Assembly (NCBI GenBank): GCA_016872725.1
Contig: VGZC01000046.1
Location: forward strand, 1-48,374
Length of the DNA stretch: 48,374 nt
Source: Planctomycetota bacterium
Lineage (GTDB): Bacteria; Planctomycetota; Planctomycetia; Pirellulales; Pirellulaceae
Reading direction: 5' to 3'
Position 1 is the stretch's first letter, and each line of letters begins with the position of its first letter. The translations under genes and the position numbers were made by a program. The notes beneath the pieces were generated by a model. That model saw only the letters and a program-made list of their open reading frames with translations. It was not told the origin of the DNA and did not search any database. Of the stretch, positions 22,000 to 30,400 are shown piece by piece.

Positions 22000-23709
22000 C
22001 TACGTCGTCTTCGGCGGGCCCGCCGCCGGTTTTTCGGCCGACTCCGTTTCCGGCTTGGTTTCCGGCTTGGTTTCCGGCTTGGTTTCCGGCTTGGTTTCCG
22101 GCTTGGTTTCCGGCTTGGTTTCCGGCTTGGTTTCGCCGCTCGGAGCGCCGCTGTCCCTCGGGTCGCCCAAATGCAGCCGGTCCGGATCGAGGGCCGGCTT
22201 TCCTGTCGGATCGGAGTCCTTGGCATCGTTCGATCCGCTCGCCCCACTCTCCGGTTGTTTGCCGGACTCGGCCTGCTTCGTCCCATCGGATGGCTTGTCG
22301 GCTTCGGCCTTGTCGTTGGCCGATGCCGGGGCGGGAGACTTGGCCGATTCCGTCTCCGAGCCGCTTCCCGCCGCGCCTTCGGCCGCGGGGCGCTGGAGCG
22401 TGGTACGGGGGAGCGTGGTACGGGGGAGCGGGTCGGTCGCAGGCGCCGCGGCGGGTGGTGGAGGGATCACCGTGTCGATGGGTGAACCGCAGGCGTCGAG
22501 CGGCACGCGCATGACGACCGTCCGCGGGACGAGGCGTGTCGTTTCGTAGGGAACCCACTGCGCGACCGTCTTGGGTACCCGCACCTTCGTCGCCTCGGCA
22601 ACCATGCGGCACACGCGGACGGGGATCTGCTCTTCGCGCTCCTCGTACTCGTACCGTGTCGTCTGCACGGGCACCTTGTGCACGGTCTCCTCGCGCACCC
22701 ATTCAAGCCGCTGAACGGGAACCTGTTCGACGATCTGATCGGTCACCGGACGCTGCACGGTGTACGGAACTTGCCGAACCTCCTCGACGGCCTCGAGCCG
22801 TTGGACCTGGACGGGGACTTTTTGCACGACGACCTCGTCCACATACCGGGTCACTTGGACGGGTGTTTCCTGAACAACGGAGCGGGGCAAATAGGCCGTT
22901 TGAGGAACCTGCTGGGCCACGACATTGGGCACGTATTGGCGATAGGTTTGGATCCGCGCGGGATCTTGGGTCTCCACCCAATGAAGACCGCGGCGGCGAT
23001 GCACGCTGTAGCCCGTAGCGGGATCGACGTACTGTCCGGGAGGCAACCATCGCAACTGGTTTCGCGTCGTTCCGGGAACGAGGTATTGATAGTCGACGAA
23101 GCCGCCCTGATCGACATATTGCGTCTGATACTGAGTGACCGGTTGCCACTCGGTGTATTGCTGCTGCCGCATGACCGTCTCATTCACGGCTCGGCGCACG
23201 ACATGGCTTTGCTCGCGCTCCTGCGTTTCCCAGACGGGTCGGTAGGAAACATGGCGTTCCTCGCGCGCCGCGGTTTCGGTCACATAGCGGACCACCGTCC
23301 TTGTCCGTTCCTCGTAGGTCGTCTCCCATTGAGGACGGAGGACGACGCGCCGTTCCTCCCGGCTGCTCGTCTCGACGACGGGCTTGGCCACCGTGTACTT
23401 GCGCGAACGCATTTCGGTGATCCATTCCGGTCGCTCGCGGACCACCTCGCGTTCCTCGTAGACCGTATCGTATTGCAGCCGGTAGGCCGTCGTACGTTGC
23501 TCGTCATAGATCGTCTTATAGACGGTCCGATACGCCGACGGCTCATAGTCCAGGACGATGTCCTGCGCGCCGCTTGAGCGACCTTGATTTACTCCGGCGA
23601 GTCCGACGGCGGCGACCGCCGCGACGCGAAGGAAAAACGCGCCCCCCGTCGACGGCGCCCGAGCCGCTCGCGACGATTCCCGCCCTACGACCGCATTTCG
23701 CTTTGTCAC
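22000..23709 (-). CDS. secreted YTV-repeat-type protein with KPET tail
   Basis: The 569-residue protein has an N-terminal signal-peptide-like segment (FFLRVAAVAAVGLAG, about 26-40, cleavage after SGA). The mature part is a long series of beta-strand-like repeats rich in Val, Tyr, Arg and Glu (EREVVRERPEWITEM, VPYTVQRPVTDQIVEQVPVQ), closely resembling the YTV-motif proteins characteristic of planctomycetes, where they are thought to be surface or cell-wall components. Residues about 415-569 are low-complexity and end in seven KPET repeats, which could be a flexible linker. There is no enzyme motif. The start is a GTG with a weak GGTGAGG upstream. Confidence 0.85.
   Translation of the reverse strand: MTKRNAVVGRESSRAARAPSTGGAFFLRVAAVAAVGLAGVNQGRSSGAQDIVLDYEPSAYRTVYKTIYDEQRTTAYRLQYDTVYEEREVVRERPEWITEMRSRKYTVAKPVVETSSREERRVVLRPQWETTYEERTRTVVRYVTETAAREERHVSYRPVWETQEREQSHVVRRAVNETVMRQQQYTEWQPVTQYQTQYVDQGGFVDYQYLVPGTTRNQLRWLPPGQYVDPATGYSVHRRRGLHWVETQDPARIQTYRQYVPNVVAQQVPQTAYLPRSVVQETPVQVTRYVDEVVVQKVPVQVQRLEAVEEVRQVPYTVQRPVTDQIVEQVPVQRLEWVREETVHKVPVQTTRYEYEEREEQIPVRVCRMVAEATKVRVPKTVAQWVPYETTRLVPRTVVMRVPLDACGSPIDTVIPPPPAAAPATDPLPRTTLPRTTLQRPAAEGAAGSGSETESAKSPAPASANDKAEADKPSDGTKQAESGKQPESGASGSNDAKDSDPTGKPALDPDRLHLGDPRDSGAPSGETKPETKPETKPETKPETKPETKPETKPETESAEKPAAGPPKTT
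22047..22133. repeat. 12-bp coding repeat (about seven units, KPET)
   Basis: GGTTTCCGGCTT is repeated about seven times in perfect register, encoding (KPET)7 in the tail of the YTV-type protein. Near-identical units indicate recent slippage expansion. Confidence 0.95.
22396..22430. repeat. 15-bp coding repeat (two units plus partial)
   Basis: GAGCGTGGTACGGGG occurs twice exactly and starts a third time, encoding LPRTTLPRTTL in the YTV-type protein's low-complexity region. Confidence 0.9.
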
Positions 23710-24075
23710 TGCCTCACCTTGCCGTACTACTTTGCCGAACTACTGGAAGTCCGCCGCCACACCGTGCGATCTCATCGTACCTGCCGACGGTCCCTCGCGT
23801 CAGGGCAACCCCCGCGGTTGCCGCCCGCGCTTCGCCGAAGACGCGCGGGCACCCATCGAGTTTGCCGAACTTTGAATACGTTCGCAAACGCTTTTTTGGG
23901 TCGAACGACCCACTTCAAGTATTAACTATTTCCGCCCAATTGTTTTAAGATTCCGAAAATTTCTTGAAGTTCCCCGCGGGCCATGCCGACGGCCGGAAGA
24001 GGGTCCGTCACGCAAACGGATGCGGCGCCGCAGGTTCGGAATCAAGTTTGCGCAATCGCTACAAACTAACTTCCT
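23710..24075. other. AT-rich intergenic promoter region of the YTV-type gene
   Basis: There is no gene. It is markedly richer in A+T than the surroundings from about 23870 to 24000. A palindrome TGGGTCGAACGACCCA (23897-23912) with a T6 tract on its left flank lies about 190 bp upstream of the minus-strand start at 23709 and could be an operator. TAATAC-like hexamers nearby on the minus strand are possible -10 elements. Confidence 0.4.
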
Positions 24076-25125
24076 TCAATGGGACGAAGGGGACAAGAAG
24101 CGATCGGCCTCGAGCGCCTGATTTCGGATGTTCTTCGGCAGATCGTCGGCCCGCAGGCGGGCGACGGCCTCTCGAAGCCGCGACAGGTCGGCGTTCGGCG
24201 CAGCCTGGGCATAGCGGGCCGCCGCCGAAATCGCCGCGCCGAGCACGTCCGATCGCTTGCGTTCCTTGGTTTCCTCGGTCGGTTCGTGTTCGACCGCGCT
24301 CGCATTCGTCGGATCGAGCATTTCGAGCAGAACGCGTTCGCAGCGGGGATCACCATGTCGAGCCAGACCGGTCGCCGCGTTGTATCGCGTGTTCGCATGC
24401 GCGTCATCCATGAGCCGGGCAAGCCGATGGAGGGCGGGATCACCGCCGAGCACGCCGAGCAGGAACGCGGCCGTCGCGCGCAGCGCGTCGCGTTCCGCGG
24501 CCGTATCGTCCGATGACCGTTCGCGCGAGACTTCCATGACGGCGTCGAGCACGCCGGGAGCGTCGCGGAGCCGTTCCGCGCCGATGTTGGCGGCAAGGAC
24601 GGCAAGCCCCTCCATCGCGCAGCGCCGCACGACCAGTTCGCTCGGATCCCGGTCCGCTCGCGCGGCGGCGACGAGCGCGCCCGCGCCCTCGACGATTCGG
24701 AACTCACCCAGGGCGCGGCAGAGGTAGACCCGCAACTGAACGCGTTGTTCGTCGAACTGGCCCGCGGACACCTCTTGTTCCAGGACGCGCGCGAGTTCCG
24801 AGGCCAGCGCGCGATCCTCGCGCAGGGCATGGAATTCGGGGTTCCGCAGCATGTCGCCGAGCGTATAGGCTTTTTGCCAGCTCGCGTCGTTCAGCGCGCG
24901 GATCTCCCGGACGAGGTCGGCCGGGTCCGACGTGGACTGGACGACCCAACTGAAGCCCGACCAGATCACCACGATGACGACGACGATCACCAGCGGAACG
25001 AAGAAGAGCTGCAGCAGGAAACGTACCGTGGGCGCCTCGACGGGAGGCAGCACATCATCGGCGGAAACCGTCTCGGCTCGGTCGACATACCGAGGCGGTT
25101 CGGACCGACTCTCGTGCGAAACCAT
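24076..25125 (-). CDS. membrane-anchored HEAT-repeat protein
   Basis: The protein has 349 residues. One strongly hydrophobic helix (LLQLFFVPLVIVVVIVVIW, about 37-55) anchors a C-terminal domain of paired alpha-helices resembling HEAT repeats, e.g. LRVYLCRALGEFRIVEGAGA and LRATAAFLLGVLGGDPALHR, then LMDDAHANTRYNAATGLARH. Such repeats serve as protein-binding scaffolds. No catalytic motif is seen. The gene is transcribed away from the lipoate-ligase-family gene at 25298, with 172 bp of shared promoter region between them. Confidence 0.82.
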   Translation of the reverse strand: MVSHESRSEPPRYVDRAETVSADDVLPPVEAPTVRFLLQLFFVPLVIVVVIVVIWSGFSWVVQSTSDPADLVREIRALNDASWQKAYTLGDMLRNPEFHALREDRALASELARVLEQEVSAGQFDEQRVQLRVYLCRALGEFRIVEGAGALVAAARADRDPSELVVRRCAMEGLAVLAANIGAERLRDAPGVLDAVMEVSRERSSDDTAAERDALRATAAFLLGVLGGDPALHRLARLMDDAHANTRYNAATGLARHGDPRCERVLLEMLDPTNASAVEHEPTEETKERKRSDVLGAAISAAARYAQAAPNADLSRLREAVARLRADDLPKNIRNQALEADRFLSPSSH

Positions 25126-25297
25126 GAACCCTTCTCCTTCCCGGAAAACGCCGCCCCTGCTAGTTTAGCAAGCGCGGCGTGAATCGAAGAGTCCCCCGAA
25201 TCGCGACGCCGCATCGGTTTCCCGGGTCGGAAGATCGGCGTTTGTCCGGCAAGCCCGGCGAGGATTCGGTCCTTGATCCCTTATCTCCAGCCGCGCC

Positions 25298-26026
25298 ATG
25301 CGAATCCTCGACCTCACACTCCCGACGCCCGCCGAGAACCTCGCGCTCGACGAGGCCCTGCTCGATGATGCCGAAGCGGGTGGTCCGAGCGTCGGCGGCG
25401 TGCTTCGGTTTTGGGAATCCCCGGAGCCGATCGTGGTCGTGGGCCGAGCCTCACGCGTTCGGGACGAGGTCGACGTGGAGGCTTGCCGTGCGCGTTCGAT
25501 TCCCGTGCTGCGCCGCGCGAGCGGCGGCGCGGCGATCGTCGCGGGACCCGGCTGCCTCATGTACGCGGCCGTGCTTGCTTTCGAGCGGGTCCCGGAACTC
25601 GCCGGCCGCGACTTGGATCAGGCGCACGCGCTGGCCCTGGCGCGGCTCACGGCCGCCGCGAGTCTCCAGCTTCCGAACGTCGCGCGCCAGGGGATCAGCG
25701 ACGTCGCGTGGGGCGATTCCAAGATCTCCGGCAACAGCCTGCGGTGCAAACGGACGCACCTGCTCTACCACGGCACATTGCTCTACGCGTTCGACCTATC
25801 GCTCGCGCCCCGCGTCCTGCGCGCCGCGCCCAGACAGCCCGAATATCGTCGAGGTCGCGACCACGGCGCGTTCATCGCGAACGCGCCCCTCGATCCCGAT
25901 CGGCTGCGAGCCGACCTGGCCGAGGCATGGGGAACCGATAGCCGACTCGAAACGTGGCCCATCGACCGAACCGCTCGACTGGTGCGCGAACGGTACGGCC
26001 TCGCGACGTGGCATGAACGACTCTAA
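25298..26026 (+). CDS. lipoate/biotin protein ligase family (LplA/LipB-type) protein
   Basis: The 242-residue protein belongs to the BPL/LPL catalytic family. It has LRRASGGAAIVAGPG (71-85, the RRxSGGGxVxHGPG-like substrate loop, with Ala-Gly in place of the usual His), Lys142 in WGDSKISGNSLR, the expected lysine for acyl-AMP binding, and HGTLLYAFDL. It lacks the C-terminal accessory domain of E. coli LplA, so it may need a partner or act as an octanoyl/lipoyl transferase. The substrate is likely an E2 or GcvH lipoyl domain, but no lipoylated protein gene is nearby. Confidence 0.85.
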   Translation: MRILDLTLPTPAENLALDEALLDDAEAGGPSVGGVLRFWESPEPIVVVGRASRVRDEVDVEACRARSIPVLRRASGGAAIVAGPGCLMYAAVLAFERVPELAGRDLDQAHALALARLTAAASLQLPNVARQGISDVAWGDSKISGNSLRCKRTHLLYHGTLLYAFDLSLAPRVLRAAPRQPEYRRGRDHGAFIANAPLDPDRLRADLAEAWGTDSRLETWPIDRTARLVRERYGLATWHERL

Positions 26027-26031
26027 AACGA

Positions 26032-27345
26032 TCACCGCTTTCCGGGTTGCCACCAGGCGTCGAGCGCATCCCCGAGGCGACCGACGACATCGGGATGATC
26101 GGCCGCGAGATTCCGGGATTCCCAAGGATCGCGGTCCAGTCGATACAGTTCGATGTCGCCCTCGGGGACCCGTTCCCCGTGGGGCACAATCAGCTTCCAA
26201 TCGCCGGCCACGATCCAACGATACATGAGGCTGGCCGCGGGATCGGACATGTGGCGCACGTCATGCTCGAATATGCCGCCCTGGACCGACTCGCGGGCGA
26301 CGAGCCCTTCGCGATCGAGCAGGTCGCGGCCCGACAGATCGGCCGGCGGCGCGACACCGACGGCTTTGAGGATCGTCGGCGCCAGATCGACGCTGCTCAC
26401 CAACAGGTGCTCTTCCCGTTGCGGGTCCACATGCCCCGGCCATCGGACCATCACGGGCGTCCGAATTCCTCCGTCATACGGACTTCGCTTGGATTTCGGA
26501 GCGAACTGCCCGGAATCGGGACGGTTGATCCAGCCGTTGTCCGTCACGTAGACCACCATCGTATTGTCGGAAACACCGAGCTCATCGAGCATCGCGAGCA
26601 GCTCACCGCACGATTCGTCCCACCACTCGCACATCGCCCAGTACTTGGCGATGAAGGGCGAACCGGTCTTGTCGGCGTAATGAGCGAGAAGTCGATCGGG
26701 CGGATTGTGCGGAGCGTGGGGGAGCATCGGCGCGTACCAAAGGAAGAACGGTTGCGTCCGCTCCTTCGCCATCGTGAGGAATTCGCGGACCGGCCCCAAC
26801 CCCTCGCGCCCGATCTTCAGACCGTCGTCGCCGTGTCTCCCTCCCTTGCGCGGATCGCCGTGCGTCATTCCGTGCGTGAAGCCTCCGCGCGAATAATGGC
26901 CTTCCCACCATTTTCCCGCCTGAAAACTCAAATACCCGCGTGGCGCCAGCCATTTCGGAATCGTCGCGAGTCGATCGATGTGCCGCAGGTATTCCTCACG
27001 GGCCGCCGCGTATTGCGGACCCCGCCCCGCATTCGGCGGGACGGGAGGATCGTTGCCGACGATGCCATGTTCGTGCGGATACCTGCCGGAAATGATGGTC
27101 GCGAGCGAAGGTCGGCACAGACTGTCCGGCACATAGCCTCGCACGAAGACGAGGCCCTCCGATGCCAGCCGATCGAGGTTGGGAGTCCGGATGGTCGGAT
27201 GGCCCATGAACCCGTAGTCGTTCCAAGCCTGATCGTCCGAGATGATCAGCACGATATTGGGAGGAGCGGCGCGAACCCCATCGATCGATCCGACGGCAAC
27301 CCCTAGGACCAACCATGCCATGAATCGGTTCCGCGCGCCGCTCAT
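26032..27345 (-). CDS. secreted sulfatase (alkaline-phosphatase superfamily)
   Basis: The 437-residue protein has a signal peptide (MAWLVLGVAVGSIDGVRA, cleavage about residue 26) and the sulfatase start NIVLIISDDQAWNDYGFMGH with metal-binding Asp pair. The catalytic signature is Cys77-Arg-Pro-Ser-Leu81 followed by ATIISGRYPHEHG. The Cys would become formylglycine, but position +4 is Leu where the modifying enzyme's CxPxR consensus has Arg. The rest (DGGIRTPVMVRWPGH, SVDLAPTILKAVGV) is typical. It should cleave sulfate esters, likely from polysaccharides. GGAGG lies five bases before the ATG. It follows the giant fusion gene on the same strand by 81 bp filled with a 15-bp repeat. Confidence 0.93.
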   Translation of the reverse strand: MSGARNRFMAWLVLGVAVGSIDGVRAAPPNIVLIISDDQAWNDYGFMGHPTIRTPNLDRLASEGLVFVRGYVPDSLCRPSLATIISGRYPHEHGIVGNDPPVPPNAGRGPQYAAAREEYLRHIDRLATIPKWLAPRGYLSFQAGKWWEGHYSRGGFTHGMTHGDPRKGGRHGDDGLKIGREGLGPVREFLTMAKERTQPFFLWYAPMLPHAPHNPPDRLLAHYADKTGSPFIAKYWAMCEWWDESCGELLAMLDELGVSDNTMVVYVTDNGWINRPDSGQFAPKSKRSPYDGGIRTPVMVRWPGHVDPQREEHLLVSSVDLAPTILKAVGVAPPADLSGRDLLDREGLVARESVQGGIFEHDVRHMSDPAASLMYRWIVAGDWKLIVPHGERVPEGDIELYRLDRDPWESRNLAADHPDVVGRLGDALDAWWQPGKR

Positions 27346-27360
27346 GCGATCCTCCGTTTC

Positions 27361-27435
27361 CCCGGGTCACTTCTCCCCGGGTCACTTCTCCCCGGGTCAC
27401 TTCTCCCCGGGTCACTTCTCCCCGGGTCACTTCGA
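27361..27435. repeat. 15-bp tandem repeat (five units) beginning at a stop codon
   Basis: CCCGGGTCACTTCTC is repeated four times exactly, with a fifth unit differing at its end (27421-27435). The TGA of the giant fusion gene (27427-27429, minus strand) is inside this last unit, so the array extends downstream of that stop towards the sulfatase start. Confidence 0.97.
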
Positions 27436-30400
27436 GTCACTCGGCACGGCGATCAGCTCGACGCCGCGCAAGTCGAACAGAGCTCCGTTGCGAAGGGCGC
27501 CCTCCGGGCGCACGGTCACCGCATGGCGCCCCGCCCCAAGCCGCGCTCGGCCGACCTTCCTTCGCTCGTAACGATCCCATCCGCCCGTCGACGCCACGTC
27601 GCCCGCGATCACGGGATCGAGCCCATCGATGCGGAACCGGTTTCCCGCCGAATCCGGATGGCAGGCCCAATCGATCCATACGTCGTATTCACCCGGACGC
27701 GTCACGTCGATTCGCCACGACACGCGGTCCTGTTCGCCGTGCCAAAAGCCGATATTGCCGAACAACGACTCGAAGGCGATCGAACCGCCGTAGATCTCGG
27801 CCGCCGCGGCGCGGAGCTCGAGCCCGCCGTCGGATCCCGCCGTGACAAGCGAAGGCGCATTGCCTTCGAGCGTCTTGGGACGCGGGCCAAGTTCCATGAG
27901 GAACGCGATCAGGTCGCCGGCCTGCTCGACCGAAACGTCCTGCTCGAAACCGACCGGCATCAACGAGCGTCCCGAACCTCGGAGCGACTCGATGTCGCGA
28001 CGGCGCAGCACGTGCGTCTTGCCCTCCTGTTCGGTCAACGTCACACTCGCGCTCGTCTCGCTCGTCATCAGTCCGGTCATCGTCCGCCCATCGGACAAGA
28101 CGGCGACATAGGATTGATAGCGTTCCTCGACGTCGCGATTCGGATCGAGCAGCGCGTTGAGCAGATAGGTCGGCGACTTGTTCGCGAGCGCCGCCAAGTC
28201 GGGCCCGACGGCGTATCCGGCATCTCCGAGCTTATGGCACGCGGCGCAGAGTTTCTCGAAGGCGGCGCGTCCCCGTTCGGCATCGCCGCCCAACCGGGCT
28301 CCCGAATACCGTTCGACGATGCCACGCCGCTCCGCGTTCGCGCTGTCCTTCAGCGCGCGTTCGGCGCCGACTCGGACCACGTCGTCCTCGTGGGTCAACA
28401 GGCGTTGCCTTCGCGCGGCGTCGAGGCTCGCCGTCGCCACGCGGCCGGATTCGACGGCGGCGAGCAGCGTCCTCGCCCATTCCGGACGGCTCATCAGCCG
28501 GTCGAGGATTTCGCGTCGGAGCTCGGGTCCGGAGGAATCCCATGCATCGAGCAAGTCGTCCGCCGCGTCCGGTCCGGTGAATCGCCCCATCGCCTCGACC
28601 GCCGCTTGCCGCACGTTCACCGGTTGTGCGGGATGAACGAGTGCGGCGGCGGCCTCGCGATTGGCTTCGGTCCGCCATGCGCCGAGCAAGCCGATGGCAT
28701 CGAGCCGCGCCGCCGCGTCGGCCGTGTCGTCGGCCGCGACCGCCCTCGCCGAATCGGACCACCGTTCGAGCAGCGCGCGGGTCGAATCGGCGACGTCCCC
28801 GGATCCGCTCCGCCCGCCCGCCTCGATCAGTTCGCTCGCGACGCGAAATCGCCACCGCGCTCCACGACGCTCGCCGCGCTCCCCGACCACCGCCAACGCC
28901 TCGTCCAACCCCTTTCCTCCACTCAACTCGACCGATAGGCCCATCATCGGTGACAACAAACGGTCATCCGCACCGTCCCCGGCCACACCGTCCCCGGCCA
29001 CACCGTCCCCGGCCGCACCGTCCCCGGCCGCACCGTCCCCGGCCACACCGTCCCCGGCCGCACCGTCCCCAGTCGATACGAGCGCGCGGATGACGCCTAC
29101 GGCGTTCGACCGGTTCATCGAGCTTTTCACGGCGGCGAGCATGTACGGATCGGCCGCATGGGTTCGTGCGAGGCGAGCCAGCATGGGGCCGGCGACCGAG
29201 TCGGGGCAGGCGCCGAGCGAATAGGCCGTTTGAAGGCGAACTTCGTATGCGGCGTCTTCGGCGAGTCGGCCGATCGCGGCCGCGATGCGTTCGTTGTGCG
29301 CCGCCGAGGACTCGGCGATTCGAACCGCGTGCCGACGCACACCCGGATGGGCATCGTCGAGCATGTCCTCGAGAAGGCTCGGGTCGGCGAGTTCCAGATC
29401 GGCGAGCGCGCAGAGCGCCTGGACCCGCGATTCGGGGCGATTCGATTCCCGCGCGATGTTCCGCAGCACCGAGCCCGCCTCGCGCGCGTTCCGCCAGACC
29501 AGGCATTGATGGGCGAGATCGCGCAAGGTCCCGTTCGCATGGTCGAGACACCGCGCCAACTCCTCCGGATCGAGCCGATCGAGCCTCGGCCATCCGCGCG
29601 CCGCGGACCCCTTCGGGACCACTCGGTAGATCCGGCCTCGAGTCGTTCCCGCCATGGGGTCGAGCTGGGCAAGGGTCTCGGCGGGAATCCACCGCCGATG
29701 CTCGATCACGTACCGATACATGTCGACAATCCACAGCCCGCCGTCGGGACCCGTTCGGACTTGCACGGGCCGAAACCAACGATCGGTCGACGCCAGGAAC
29801 TCGCGGTCCCGTTCATCGAGGGAACGGGTCCCGCGAAAGACGGCCCCGTCGCGCGACAGGTCCATCCGATGCACGGCCTGATGCACGGGCTCGCACGTGA
29901 AACAATCGCCGTAGAGGTCATCGCCGAGCAACCGGTCGCGATAGACGTCGATGCCGCACGCCGACGTCGCGCGTCCGGGCTTCCCCGACAGTTGGAACAG
30001 GACCAATTCTCCGGGCGGGACGAGCCTGGAAGCCTCGGCGTCGGCCGCGACCGCGACGGCGGGACTCGGGGGAGCGACGAGCGGGTTGCGCCGCACGTAG
30101 TGATCGGAGACCGGGTAATGCATGGCGAGCGTTCCGTTGTCGCAGCCGAACCAATTGTCCCAATCGTCCCGCACACGGCTCTGCTGCGTCGTCCCGGTCG
30201 CCGGTTCGATCGCGCCCGTGTCGGGACGGATCCGGAAATCGCTCCGTTGAAGGTGAACGGCCGTTCCGTCGAAGCTGGTGATCTCGCCGCCGAAGAGGCC
30301 GCCCGAACCGTAGACCCAGCCGTCGAGCCCGAACCGAAGGCTGTTGACGCGCGCGTGCGGATTGTGCGTCGCGAATCCCGCATAGAGCGTCTTCGTTGAG

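Noticed and set aside
23897-23912. Terminator at the TGGGTCG palindrome
   Set aside because: The T-tract is on the wrong side for the hairpin on the plus strand, and A-residues follow on the minus strand. An operator is more likely.
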